A stretch of 50,896 nt of DNA from Deltaproteobacteria bacterium (GTDB taxonomy: Bacteria; Desulfobacterota; GWC2-55-46): contig JACPGB010000059.1 of assembly GCA_016182655.1 (NCBI GenBank), positions 1 to 50,896 of the forward strand. The letters are read 5' to 3'. Under the pieces are notes generated by a model. The model did no database searches, was not told where the DNA came from, and worked only from the letters and a program-made list of their open reading frames with translations. The stretch's first letter is position 1. The number at the start of each line of letters is the position of its first letter. Made by a program: the position numbers and the translations under genes. This document shows positions 22,203-30,875 of the stretch, piece by piece.

Positions 22203-22232
22203 TTGACACCCCTACAACTCCGCCGGAGAATT
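22203..22232 (+). promoter_or_regulatory. Possible promoter of the dehydrogenase gene
   Basis: TTGACA at 22203-22208 with GAGAAT 17 bases on (22226-22231). The -35 is perfect, the -10 weak. An AAGGAGGG ribosome site (22237) and ATG 22252 follow. Confidence 0.4.
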
Positions 22233-22251
22233 AAATAAGGAGGGTGTTACT

Positions 22252-23259
22252 ATGAAAATAGCAATATTCGAGGTTGAGGACTGGGAAAAAGGGGCCTTCG
22301 AAGCCCTTTCGAAGGCGCACGATGTCGTTATCACGCACGGCCACCTTACGAAAGAGAACGCGCACGAGTACGCGGACCGCGAGGTGGTATCGACCTTCAT
22401 CTACTCCGACTTATCCAGAGAGACCATAAAGGAGTTGAAGGAATTGAGGCTCATCGCCACGCGCTCAACGGGCTTCGACCACATAGACACGGCTTATTGC
22501 GTCGAGCGCGGCATAAGGGTCGCAAACGTCCCGGCTTACGGCGACAATACCGTCGCCGAGCATGTCTTCGGCCTTATCCTCGCCGTCTCCCACAGGCTCG
22601 TAGACGCAGTCGAGAGGACCAGGCGCGGAGAGTTCACCGAGCAGGGGCTCATGGGCTTTGATCTTAAGGACAAGACGCTCGGCGTCATCGGCACAGGCGC
22701 GATAGGCCGATATGTCATCGAGATAGCGAAGGGCTTCCGCATGAAGGTCCTCGCGTTCGATAAATACCCGAACGACATATTCGCTTCCCGCATGGGTTTC
22801 AGGTACGCGCCTTTGGACGAAGTGCTCTCCGCATCCGACATCATAACCCTCCACCTGCCGGCCCTGCCCGAGACGCACCATTTTCTCTCTGAGCGCGAGT
22901 TCGACCTCATGAAAAAGGGCGTGGTCGTAATAAACACCGCGAGGGGCTCTCTTATCGACATACAGGCTCTACTGAAGGCTGTCTCTTCGGGCAAGGTCTC
23001 GGCCGTCGGGCTCGACGTGCTCCCGGAGGAGCCGACGATACGGGAGGAGGCCGAGCTTATCAGGTCCATCGCCCAGAGGAGGCCGCTTGAGTCACTCCTT
23101 GCCGACCACATACTTTTGAGGCTCCGGAACGTCGTCATAACGCCGCACTCGGCTTTCTATACGCGCGAGGCGGTGCAGAGGATACTCGATACTACGATAG
23201 AGAACATATCGGCATACATGAACGCGGAACCGAGAAACCTCGTCGTAGGAGGCTCGTAG
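22252..23259 (+). CDS. NAD-dependent D-2-hydroxyacid dehydrogenase (D-lactate dehydrogenase-like)
   Basis: 335 residues. The catalytic domain flanks an NAD domain with GVIGTGAIGRYV (Rossmann loop, near residue 147), an acidic residue (AFDKYPN) that favours NAD, VVINTARGSLID with the substrate-binding Arg, LDVLPEEP with the catalytic Glu, and VVITPHSAFYT with the catalytic His. The ATRSTGFDHID segment is typical of D-lactate/2-hydroxyisocaproate dehydrogenases. It reduces 2-keto acids to D-2-hydroxy acids or the reverse. A lactate-type role fits the next gene, a LutA/LutB-like fusion, but the two are separated by 260 bases and have separate promoters. Confidence 0.85.
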   Translation: MKIAIFEVEDWEKGAFEALSKAHDVVITHGHLTKENAHEYADREVVSTFIYSDLSRETIKELKELRLIATRSTGFDHIDTAYCVERGIRVANVPAYGDNTVAEHVFGLILAVSHRLVDAVERTRRGEFTEQGLMGFDLKDKTLGVIGTGAIGRYVIEIAKGFRMKVLAFDKYPNDIFASRMGFRYAPLDEVLSASDIITLHLPALPETHHFLSEREFDLMKKGVVVINTARGSLIDIQALLKAVSSGKVSAVGLDVLPEEPTIREEAELIRSIAQRRPLESLLADHILLRLRNVVITPHSAFYTREAVQRILDTTIENISAYMNAEPRNLVVGGS

Positions 23260-23383
23260 TCGTTTTTTTAATCCTTATCGATATCATGTAAGCAAAGGGG
23301 TTCGGGAGAGGCGTTATCCACGACTCTGATATGCTGGAATCTTCATGAAAAAATATCTATTTTGATTTTATTTAAAATGGGGG

Positions 23384-23412
23384 TTGACATTTTTTTAGAA
23401 ATTTGCAATATT
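23384..23412 (+). promoter_or_regulatory. Promoter of the LUD/CCG gene
   Basis: TTGACA (23384-23389), 17-bp spacer, AATATT (23407-23412) with an extended-10 TGC before it. The implied 5' leader is about 125 bases; no structured element recognised in it. Confidence 0.55.
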
Positions 23413-23543
23413 GTAATAAAGCGTTTTAAACCACACAACAGACTTCACACCCCGAAACCCATCAACTGACAACCCAACTCGTCCCGGATCCCTTGCTCTA
23501 AACGGATTTTGGCGTTCTTGTGCGCCCGAAGGGTTGTCTATCC

Positions 23544-25523
23544 ATGACCACTGCCCATCTGAGACTCATAAGCAAGTTCCTCTTCGGAGGCGAGTCTCGC
23601 CTCAAAGGTTCCTCCAAAAGGAGCCTTGAGGCGGCTTTCTCATCTGTCATCAAGAGGCAGGAGGAGAATTCATCGAGGCTCCCGGACCTCTTTGCCATGA
23701 AGGCGCGTCTTAAGTCCGACAGGGAATCCTCGCTCGGAAACGAAAGGCTCTTTGAGAGGGCAATAGAAAACCTCGAAAAGAACAGGTTCAAGGTCGTGCT
23801 TGCCGATTCGATGGATGAGGCCTTCGAGGCGGTCTTAAGCGCCGTAGGCGAAGAAAGGCTCGTCGTAAAATCCAAATCGAACATCACCAAGGAGATGCGC
23901 CTTGCACACAAGCTCTCGGAGCGCGGCATCGAGACAATCGAGACCGACATAGGCGACAGGGTCCTCCAATTGTCCGGCGAGAGGCCTTCGCACCCGACCG
24001 GGCCGGTGAGCCACCTGGGGAGAGAGGCCATATCAGGGATAATCAGCGCTTCACACGGTTACGAAGTACCGGCCGACCCTGAAGTCATAGTAGGGTTTTT
24101 AAAGAGCGAGCTCAAGGACGCGATCGGCAGGGCGCGGGTCGGCATAACCGGCGCGAATGCGATAGCCGCCTCCGAAGGATCTGTCGTAATAATACACAAC
24201 GAAGGCAATGTCGCCGAGATCTCCCGCCTCGAAAAGCACATCATCGTAACCGACTCCAACAAGATATACGAAGACCTGCATTCGGCCCTTAACATGGTAA
24301 AGCTCCAGACCTATTACGCAACGGGCTCGGTGACTACAGCCTATATCAACATCCTCTCAGGGCCGAGCAGGACAGCCGACATCGAAAAGAAGCTCTTCTA
24401 CGGCGTGCACGGGCCTGTTGAGACGATTGTCGTTATCGTAAAAAGGCCGTCAGCGGTTGATCGGCTCAGGGAAAGCCAATACTGCATAGGTTGCGGCGGG
24501 TGCCTCCTTGAGTGCCCCGCGTACCTCGAAAAAGGGCCCGCCTTCGGGAGCGCGTACAAGCAGGGCGGCATAGGCGTAATAGACTCGGCCGTCAAGGAGG
24601 GTGTCGGGGCCGCGTACGAGAACGGCCTTTACTCGTGCCTCAAATGCGGCCTTTGCAAGTCGAACTGCCCTGTCTCGATAGATACGCCCGGGATGATAGG
24701 CAGGCTCAAGGAGGAGGCCGTAAAATACGAGCCGCTGAAAAAGAAACTCAAGCCTTTGAAGCTCGTAGCAAACTCAGTGACATTCGCCGCAAACGCCAAA
24801 GGGGCGCTCGCCGCGCGCGCCGCAAAAGGAAAAAAGACCGCTTATTTCCCGGGGTGCGTCACCACAATAAACACCCCCGAGATAAGAGAGGCCGCGATAA
24901 AAGTCATCGAATACGCGCGCGGTGAAAGGCCCTCCGTCATAGAAGGCTGTTGCGGCGGGGCTTACGACTCCTTCGGGTTCTCGGATGAGCGCGAAAAAGG
25001 GTTTGACGATTTTTTAAAGAGCGCCGGGGAGAGCGGGGCGGAAGAGATAATCGTCTCGTGCCCGCACTGCTACGAGATGCTCGATGAAAGGCGCGGGAGG
25101 CTTGAGGGCCGAGGGGTCAAGCGCGTGCTCCGTTTGACCGAGGCCGTGGGCGGCGCCGAGTTTGTCGCGGACCACGGCGTCAAGGCCGCGTATCACGACT
25201 CATGCGTCTTCGGGAGAAAATACGGAGCGTATGACGAGCCGAGGGAGATCTTAAAAAAAGCCGGGGCCGCAATGGTTGAGATGGAAAGGGCGAGGGAGAA
25301 GGCCAGGTGTTGCGGTTTCCCGCTCATATTGAGGGAGCCTGAGGCCGCTCTTCCGATAGCCCAGAAGGTCGCGGACTCGGCTATATCCTCCGGCGCGGAA
25401 AAGCTCATCACGAGCGCATGCCCGGGCTGTTATTACGCGATGAAGAGGACCTCCGGGATAGATGTCGAGGACATAAGCGTTTATCTCTCAAAAAAAATAA
25501 TGAAAAGGAAGGCGAGCGTATGA
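23544..25523 (+). CDS. LUD-domain / 4Fe-4S / CCG-domain fusion (LutB+LutA-like oxidoreductase)
   Basis: About 659 residues from ATG 23544; GTG 23520 is an alternative and no good ribosome site decides. Order: LUD domain (about 50-290; RLPDLFAMKARLK, VVKSKSNITKEM, ITGANAIAASEGSVV); two 4Fe-4S clusters, CIGCGGCLLECPAY and CLKCGLCKSNCP; then two CCG domains, with PGCVTTINTPE, CCGGAYD, SCPHCYE and later HDSCVFGRKYG, CCGFPLI, ACPGCYY. LutB normally carries LUD plus ferredoxin and LutA the two CCG domains; here they are one chain, which would oxidise lactate or a related hydroxyacid (family knowledge). No LutC gene follows. Its stop overlaps the start of the DegT gene (ATGA), so the two are co-translated despite their different themes. 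Confidence 0.85.
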   Translation: MTTAHLRLISKFLFGGESRLKGSSKRSLEAAFSSVIKRQEENSSRLPDLFAMKARLKSDRESSLGNERLFERAIENLEKNRFKVVLADSMDEAFEAVLSAVGEERLVVKSKSNITKEMRLAHKLSERGIETIETDIGDRVLQLSGERPSHPTGPVSHLGREAISGIISASHGYEVPADPEVIVGFLKSELKDAIGRARVGITGANAIAASEGSVVIIHNEGNVAEISRLEKHIIVTDSNKIYEDLHSALNMVKLQTYYATGSVTTAYINILSGPSRTADIEKKLFYGVHGPVETIVVIVKRPSAVDRLRESQYCIGCGGCLLECPAYLEKGPAFGSAYKQGGIGVIDSAVKEGVGAAYENGLYSCLKCGLCKSNCPVSIDTPGMIGRLKEEAVKYEPLKKKLKPLKLVANSVTFAANAKGALAARAAKGKKTAYFPGCVTTINTPEIREAAIKVIEYARGERPSVIEGCCGGAYDSFGFSDEREKGFDDFLKSAGESGAEEIIVSCPHCYEMLDERRGRLEGRGVKRVLRLTEAVGGAEFVADHGVKAAYHDSCVFGRKYGAYDEPREILKKAGAAMVEMERAREKARCCGFPLILREPEAALPIAQKVADSAISSGAEKLITSACPGCYYAMKRTSGIDVEDISVYLSKKIMKRKASV

Positions 25524-26722
25524 TGAGAGTGCCTTTTGGGACTATTTCGGTGACTGAACGGGCCAAAACCCTTGTAATGGACGCGCTCGCATCAAAAAGA
25601 CTCTCGAGCGGGCGGTATGTGAGGGAGTTCGAAAAGAGGTTCGCATCCATCATGGGCGCGAAGGAAGGTGTCGCAGTCAGCACCGGTACTGATGCCGATA
25701 CTCTGGCGCTTGCCGTCCTCTACGACTTCGGGGCCCGGAGGGAGGACGAGGTGATCGTCCCGGCGCTGTCGTTTGTCGCGACCGGTAATGCAGTCCTTCA
25801 GGCCGGCTTTAAGCCTGTCTTCGTCGACATCGACAGGCGGACCCTCAATATCGACCCCGTGCTCATCGAAGAGAAGATATCCGAAAAGACGCGCGCCATC
25901 ATGCCGGTACATCTGATGGGCAAGCCAGCCGACATGGACCCGATTATGGAGCTTGCAAGGAAGCACGGCCTCTTCGTCATAGAGGACGCGGCAGAGGCCC
26001 ACGGCGCGGTCTACAAGGGCAAGAAGGTCGGGACCATCGGCGACATGGGCGCGTACAGCCTCTATGTGGCGCACATCATATCCACGATAGAAGGCGGCAT
26101 GGTGATAACGGATAGAGAGGACTTCGCCGAGGTCTTGAGGTCTCTCCGCTCGCACGGCAGGGCCTGCAAGTGCGAAAGTTGCGTACTGAACATCAATTCC
26201 GGCTACTGCAACAAGAGGTTCGCAAAGGGCGGAGGCGAGGACATCCGTTTCCAGTTCGAGCGCATAGGTTTTTCCGCCAAGATGAACGAGCTTGAGGCGG
26301 CCATAGGCCTCGGCAACCTCGACATATTCGATGATATTCTCTCGAAGAAGCGCAAAAACCTCCTTTCGATGATAGACAAGTTCCAGCGGTTCGAGCCATT
26401 CCTCTACACCATCGAAGAGGAAGAGGGAGAAGAGATAGGCCCGCACGGCTTCCCGATAATACTTAAGGAAGGCGCGCCGTTTACGAGGAATCAGCTCGTC
26501 GAGCACATGGAAAAGTCCGGCATAGACACGAGGAACCTCTTCCTCTCCATGCCGACGCAGTGTACCGGCTTCTCATTCCTCGGACACAGGGAGGGAGAGT
26601 TTCCAGGGGCAGAGTACATGGGCAGGAACGGCATACACATAGGCGTACACCAGGAGATAGGGGAGGTCCAGATCGAGTATGTGATGGAGACCGTCTCGAA
26701 CTTCCTTACCGTTAATACATAG
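25520..26722 (+). CDS. DegT/AHBA-fold PLP enzyme with His in place of Lys, probable sugar 3-dehydratase
   Basis: 400 residues from ATG 25520 (ATGATG; the second ATG is also possible). The fold is DegT/DnrJ/EryC1/StrS: GTDADTLAL, VIVPALSFVATGNAV, VHLMGKPADM, IEDAAEAHGA and the EGG motif. In SLYVAHIISTIEGG the residue at the Schiff-base Lys position is H185. His here is a hallmark of ColD and of RfbH/E1 3-dehydratases, which remove the C3 hydroxyl instead of transaminating. Cys216, Cys218 and Cys221 (CKCESC) and Cys230 in YCNKRF recall the [2Fe-2S] region of RfbH/E1 (CxC-x7-C, then KRF), but the first Cys ligand (EDNC in that family) is missing, since the sequence is EDAAEA. First gene of the polysaccharide locus. 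Confidence 0.8.
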   Translation: MMRVPFGTISVTERAKTLVMDALASKRLSSGRYVREFEKRFASIMGAKEGVAVSTGTDADTLALAVLYDFGARREDEVIVPALSFVATGNAVLQAGFKPVFVDIDRRTLNIDPVLIEEKISEKTRAIMPVHLMGKPADMDPIMELARKHGLFVIEDAAEAHGAVYKGKKVGTIGDMGAYSLYVAHIISTIEGGMVITDREDFAEVLRSLRSHGRACKCESCVLNINSGYCNKRFAKGGGEDIRFQFERIGFSAKMNELEAAIGLGNLDIFDDILSKKRKNLLSMIDKFQRFEPFLYTIEEEEGEEIGPHGFPIILKEGAPFTRNQLVEHMEKSGIDTRNLFLSMPTQCTGFSFLGHREGEFPGAEYMGRNGIHIGVHQEIGEVQIEYVMETVSNFLTVNT

Positions 26723-26901
26723 CTTCTCGCATCCTGTTTTTCCACCCTCGACGCAACAGAGCCGGGCGACCGGCATCCACCTGGAACACTCATCCCGCTT
26801 TCATCCCGTTTCGCACCCCGGCGCAGTTCAATCCTATATACAAAGGCCGATTTATCCGCAATTCAGTTTGTAGATGTGCATTTGAGTATGGATGGGGAGC
26901 C

Positions 26902-27609
26902 ATGGGTCCAATAAAGGAAGCGATAGTCCTTGCGGGGGGATTCGGCACGAGGCTTAAAAGCGTCGTGAAAGACCTGCCCAAGCCGCTCGCCGAGGTCTCC
27001 GGGAGGCCTTTCCTCCATTATGTCCTCGATAACCTCCGGGAAGGCGGGATAGAGAAAGCTCTCCTCTCGGTCGGGTACATGCACAACAGGGTCATAGACG
27101 CGATAGGGACCGAGTTCAAGGGCATGGAGATAGATTACGTGATAGAGGACACTCCGCTCGGCACGGGCGGCGCCATAAGGGAGGCGCTTAAATTCGCCGT
27201 CTCCAAGGATGTCGTCGTGGTGAACGGCGATTCGATCCTTTTGGGCGCGCTCGGACCCATGAGCTGGTTTCATCACGAAGAGATGGCCGCCTTGACGATA
27301 GCGGTAAAGCTCGTTCCGGACGCCGCGAGATACGGGTCGGTCGCTGTAAACGGAGGGAGACTCTCCGGTTTCGCCGAAAAGGACAACAAGGGCCCCGGCT
27401 ACATAAATACGGGGGTCTATATCATCGACAGGAGGCGCGCGGGGGTCATGGACGTTCAGCTCGACAGTTTTTCCTTTGAAAGGGACTTTCTTATGAAAGG
27501 TCCGAGGGACGTATTCGCCTACGCCACAGATGCCTACTTTATCGACATAGGCGTCCCGGAGGACTATCTGAGGGCTCAGGACGAGCTCGTACTTAAATGC
27601 TGCAACTAA
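26902..27609 (+). CDS. hddC: D-glycero-alpha-D-manno-heptose 1-phosphate guanylyltransferase
   Basis: 235 residues, a nucleotidyltransferase of the sugar-phosphate type. Near the start, AIVLAGGFGTRLKSVVKDLPKP holds the nucleotide-binding loop; later DTPLGTGGAIREAL and VVVNGDSIL (metal Asp) and GYINTGVYII follow the HddC pattern closely. HddC couples D-glycero-alpha-D-manno-heptose 1-phosphate to GDP. The kinase HddA is next, which strongly supports the heptose specificity over hexose pyrophosphorylases. The stop codon TAA (27607-27609) lies in the first bases of the palindromic repeat copy B. The 180 bases before it hold no gene. Confidence 0.85.
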   Translation: MGPIKEAIVLAGGFGTRLKSVVKDLPKPLAEVSGRPFLHYVLDNLREGGIEKALLSVGYMHNRVIDAIGTEFKGMEIDYVIEDTPLGTGGAIREALKFAVSKDVVVVNGDSILLGALGPMSWFHHEEMAALTIAVKLVPDAARYGSVAVNGGRLSGFAEKDNKGPGYINTGVYIIDRRRAGVMDVQLDSFSFERDFLMKGPRDVFAYATDAYFIDIGVPEDYLRAQDELVLKCCN

Positions 27610-27732
27610 AAATTGTTATTTTTCCCGATCTCAGCGTCAGGCCGGAAATAAAAATGCTCACATATAATCCATATATGCTGCGCTTTTTATTTCCGCCCTT
27701 CCTTGACCTCAGAAAAAATTCCTAATTTTTAG
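27606..27732. repeat. Palindromic MITE-like repeat, copy B
   Basis: 127 bp with terminal inverted repeats CTAAAAATTGTTATTTTT and AAAAAATTCCTAATTTTTAG. The interior is also self-complementary (AATAAAAATGCTCA / GCGCTTTTTATT around ATATAATCCATATAT). Highly similar to both halves of copy A (20270-20554). It starts inside the stop of hddC and ends 28 bp before the hddA start. No coding potential; likely forms a long RNA hairpin between the two genes. Confidence 0.78.
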
Positions 27733-27760
27733 AGGCAGCATAAAATCAATGGAGGGCTGA

Positions 27761-28798
27761 ATGATAATCTCGCGCACACCGCACAGGATCTCCTTTTTCG
27801 GCGGCGGCACTGATTATCCATCTTGGTATCTCGAAAACGGAGGCAAGGTACTGGGCACCGCCATCAACAAGTACTGTTACATATCATGCAGGGAACTGCC
27901 GCCGTTCTTCAAGCACAGGCACAGGATCGCGTACTCCAGGGTCGAGACCGTGAACCATATCGACGAGATACAGCACCCGTCCGTCAAAAGCACTCTCAAG
28001 CACCTCGGCGTTCAAAAGGGGCTTGAGATACACCACGACGGCGACATACCGGCGCTCTCGGGCATGGGGTCGAGCTCGGCTTTCACCGTCGGCCTTATAA
28101 AAACGCTCTACGCGCTCGAAGGCAGGATAATACTCAAAGAGGAGCTCTCATTAAAGGCCATACACATAGAGCAGGAGATAATAAAAGAGAACGTCGGCTC
28201 GCAGGACCAGGTGTGGGCCGCATACGGCGGCCTTAATACCATAGAGTTCCTCAGGAACGGGAGGATTATCGTGGAACCCGTCATCATGACTGAGGAGAGG
28301 CTCCGGGCCTTCGAATCCCGCTTCATGCTCTTTTATACCGGAAGGTCGCGTTTCGCGTCTGAAATAGCGAAGGAGCAGATAGAGAACACATCCAAAAACA
28401 AGCGCGACCTCCATGAGATAAGAAAGCTTGTGGACGAGGCAGAGGAGATCCTTACATCCGGTGGAGAATTTACGGACTTCGGCAGGCTCCTGAACGAGAC
28501 CTGGCTCCTTAAAAAGAAACTCTCGGGAAAGATAACAAACCCCGAGATAGACGACCTGTACGCGACTGCCATAAGAAACGGCGCGGTCGGAGGAAAGCTC
28601 CTCGGCGCGGGTAACGGCGGCTTCATGGTCTTTTACGCCGAGCCCGAGGACCAGAAGAGGTTAAAAGAGGCGCTCGGGGGCTTTCTGCACGTGCCTTTCA
28701 GATTCGACTTCAACGGCTCGGAGATCATGGTCTACAAGCCGGACTTCTATAACTACAACAGCTCGTCCGTTGAAGGCACAGAGCGCGCGTGGGCGTGA
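27761..28798 (+). CDS. hddA: D-glycero-D-manno-heptose 7-phosphate kinase
   Basis: 345 residues of the GHMP kinase fold. The N-terminus IISRTPHRISFFGGGTDYP, followed by NKYCYISCRELPPFF, is characteristic of HddA. The ATP loop is LSGMGSSSAFTVG, near residues 105-117, and the third motif GGKLLGAGNGGFMVF lies near 281-295. HddA phosphorylates C1 of heptose 7-phosphate on the way to GDP-heptose. The other enzymes of the route (GmhA isomerase, GmhB phosphatase) are not in the window; the HAD at 36604 is of another subgroup. Confidence 0.87.
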   Translation: MIISRTPHRISFFGGGTDYPSWYLENGGKVLGTAINKYCYISCRELPPFFKHRHRIAYSRVETVNHIDEIQHPSVKSTLKHLGVQKGLEIHHDGDIPALSGMGSSSAFTVGLIKTLYALEGRIILKEELSLKAIHIEQEIIKENVGSQDQVWAAYGGLNTIEFLRNGRIIVEPVIMTEERLRAFESRFMLFYTGRSRFASEIAKEQIENTSKNKRDLHEIRKLVDEAEEILTSGGEFTDFGRLLNETWLLKKKLSGKITNPEIDDLYATAIRNGAVGGKLLGAGNGGFMVFYAEPEDQKRLKEALGGFLHVPFRFDFNGSEIMVYKPDFYNYNSSSVEGTERAWA

Positions 28799-28834
28799 GG
28801 GGCAGGGAATGAGAATTGTGTTGGAAAGCAGGCA

Positions 28835-28880
28835 GGGGGGGGATGGAGGGGAGAGCAGGCTTATCGAGGGGCAGGGGGGG
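28835..28880 (+). repeat. G-tract cluster between hddA and the next gene
   Basis: Runs of 8, 4, 4 and 7 G (28835-28842, 28848-28851, 28868-28871, 28874-28880) on the coding strand. It looks able to form a G-quadruplex with one long loop. The rest of the 189-base gap holds no gene; a G/A-rich ribosome site precedes the next ATG. Confidence 0.5.
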
Positions 28881-28987
28881 AGGCTGTAATGGCAACCTGG
28901 TTTTCAGGGAGTGCCCACAAGGGAGTTTTTTTTGAAAATTTGCCGTAACAAAGTCTCATTAAAATCAAGGACAGGAGAGTCTTATAG

Positions 28988-29926
28988 ATGAACTACAATA
29001 TTCTCGTCACAGGCGGAGCTGGTTATATCGGCTCGACACTCGTGCCGGAGCTTCTCCGGCTCGGGCACCATGTCACGGTACTCGATAACTTCATGTTCGG
29101 GCAAAACTCGCTCCTTGAGTGTTGCGCGAACGAAAGGTTCAATATCGTCAGGGGGGATGCGCGGGACGAAGAAGTCTTGCGGCCGCTCGTCAAGGGCGCG
29201 GACTACATAATCCCCCTTGCCGCGCTCGTAGGAGCTCCGCTCTGCTCGAGGGACAAGATCGGGACCGTCTCGACGAACCGCGACGCGATAGCGACGGCAA
29301 TAAAACTCCTTTCAAGGGACCAGCGGATAATAATCCCCACGACGAACAGCGGGTACGGCATAGGCAGAACAGGTGTCGCCTGCACAGAAGCCACGCCGTT
29401 GAACCCCATCTCCCTCTACGGCAGGACAAAGGTCGAGGCAGAGGCGCTTGCGCTCGGGCGCGGTAACTCCATAAGCCTCCGGCTCGCGACCGTTTTCGGC
29501 ATGTCGCCGAGGATGAGGATAGATTTGCTGGTTAACGACTTCACTTACAGGGCCGTGAAGGAAAAGTTCGTCGTAGTCTTTGAGGGGCACTTTAAAAGGA
29601 ACTACATCCACGTCAGGGACGTGGCGAACGCGTTCATACACGGGATAGACAACTTCGACAGGCTCCGCAACGAGGCCTACAACGTCGGTTTGTCGGAAGC
29701 GAACCTCTCGAAGCTCGAGCTCTGTTCGAGGATAAAGGACGTAGTAGGAGACTTCTACTTCGTCGAGGCCTCGGTCGGCGAGGACCCGGACAAACGGGAC
29801 TATGTAGTCTCCAACGAGAAGATCGAGAAGACCGGCTACAAGGCCGCCTTCACGCTCGACCGGGGCATAAGGGAGCTCGTCAAGGGCTATAAGATCGTCC
29901 TCAATAACAGGTACGGGAATGTTTAG
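28988..29926 (+). CDS. NAD-dependent epimerase/dehydratase (extended SDR)
   Basis: 312 residues. Rossmann motif VTGGAGYIGSTLV near residue 7-19, DNFMFGQ, a TTNSGYG active-site strand and YGRTK with the catalytic Tyr and Lys. Substrate-binding segment LRLATVFGMSPRMR. These are features of UDP- or GDP-sugar 4-epimerases and 4,6-dehydratases. Its place after hddA makes a nucleotide-heptose likely as substrate (inference). Whether it is a dehydratase or epimerase cannot be fixed: the usual TDE triad of 4,6-dehydratases is not obvious. The stop overlaps the next start by 8 bp. Confidence 0.78.
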   Translation: MNYNILVTGGAGYIGSTLVPELLRLGHHVTVLDNFMFGQNSLLECCANERFNIVRGDARDEEVLRPLVKGADYIIPLAALVGAPLCSRDKIGTVSTNRDAIATAIKLLSRDQRIIIPTTNSGYGIGRTGVACTEATPLNPISLYGRTKVEAEALALGRGNSISLRLATVFGMSPRMRIDLLVNDFTYRAVKEKFVVVFEGHFKRNYIHVRDVANAFIHGIDNFDRLRNEAYNVGLSEANLSKLELCSRIKDVVGDFYFVEASVGEDPDKRDYVVSNEKIEKTGYKAAFTLDRGIRELVKGYKIVLNNRYGNV

Positions 29927-30875
29927 CAAAACATCGAAGATATTTGTGGCCGGACACAGGGGGCTACTCGGCTCGGCGATAATGAGAAGGCTTGAATCCG
30001 ATGGGTATGGGAACATAATCACGCGCGGCAGAGACGAGCTCGATCTTACTGACGCGGCCTCGGTGGACGCCTTTTTCAAGGCTGAAAGGCCGGAGTTCGT
30101 CTTCCTCGCGGCAGGGCGTACCGGCGGGATAATCGCGAACATCGCCTACCCTTCGAGTTTTCTCCACGAGAACATATCGATACAGGACAATATATTCGAG
30201 GCCGCCGAAAGGCACGGCGTTGAGAGGCTCATATTCTACGGGTCTTCCTGCATGTACCCGAAGTCCTCGCCTCAGCCGATCCCCGAGGATTCCCTGCTGA
30301 CGGGGCCGGTCGAGAAGACGAGCGAGCCGTACGCCGTGGCCAAGATCGCCGGGGTCGTGGCATGCAGATCATATAACAACCAGTACAAGTCCAGGAGGTT
30401 CATCTCCCTCGTGCCTAATTCGATATACGGACAGAACGACAATTTCAATCTTGAAAGCTCTCATGTGATGGCAGGGCTCATACGTAGGTTCCATGAGGCC
30501 AAGGCCGAAGGCGCAAGCGAGATCCGACTCTGGGGCACCGGGAGACCCAGAAGGGAGTTCCTTTACGCCGACGACGCGGCGTCCGCCTCGGTCTTTGCCA
30601 TGCTGAACGCCGACATGCTTGAGAACACGCATTACAACATAGGCACCGGCGAGGACCACTCAATCGCGGACATCGCGTCGATCATCGCAAGGATCGTCGG
30701 GTACGACGGCGTGATAGTCTGGAATGCGTCGAAGCCTGACGGGGCGCTCCGCAAGGTGCTCGATTCAGGCAGGTTCTCATCGATTGGATGGAAGCCTCTG
30801 GTCTCGCTACATGACGGGATAAGGACGACCTACGAGTGGTTCCTGACCTCCGAATACGCGAAGGCGCACATATGA
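29919..30875 (+). CDS. GDP-L-fucose synthase-like epimerase/reductase (WcaG family)
   Basis: 318 residues. GHRGLLGSAIMRRL (NADP-binding), FLAAGRTGGI, SSCMYP (catalytic Ser and Cys), EPYAVAK (Tyr and Lys) and SSHVMAGLIRRFHEA (His) are all present, so the full active site of GDP-4-keto-6-deoxymannose 3,5-epimerase/4-reductase is kept. In this locus the natural substrate may be a GDP-4-keto-6-deoxyheptose, analogous to known 6-deoxyheptose pathways. It overlaps its neighbours at both ends (8 bp and ATGA). A degenerate paralogue is fused to a cupin at 33243. Confidence 0.82.
   Translation: MFSKTSKIFVAGHRGLLGSAIMRRLESDGYGNIITRGRDELDLTDAASVDAFFKAERPEFVFLAAGRTGGIIANIAYPSSFLHENISIQDNIFEAAERHGVERLIFYGSSCMYPKSSPQPIPEDSLLTGPVEKTSEPYAVAKIAGVVACRSYNNQYKSRRFISLVPNSIYGQNDNFNLESSHVMAGLIRRFHEAKAEGASEIRLWGTGRPRREFLYADDAASASVFAMLNADMLENTHYNIGTGEDHSIADIASIIARIVGYDGVIVWNASKPDGALRKVLDSGRFSSIGWKPLVSLHDGIRTTYEWFLTSEYAKAHI

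Noticed and set aside
29312-30142. Minus-strand 276-codon ORF over the SDR genes
   Set aside because: Long but antisense to two overlapping genes with clear active-site motifs; arises from high-GC codon bias.
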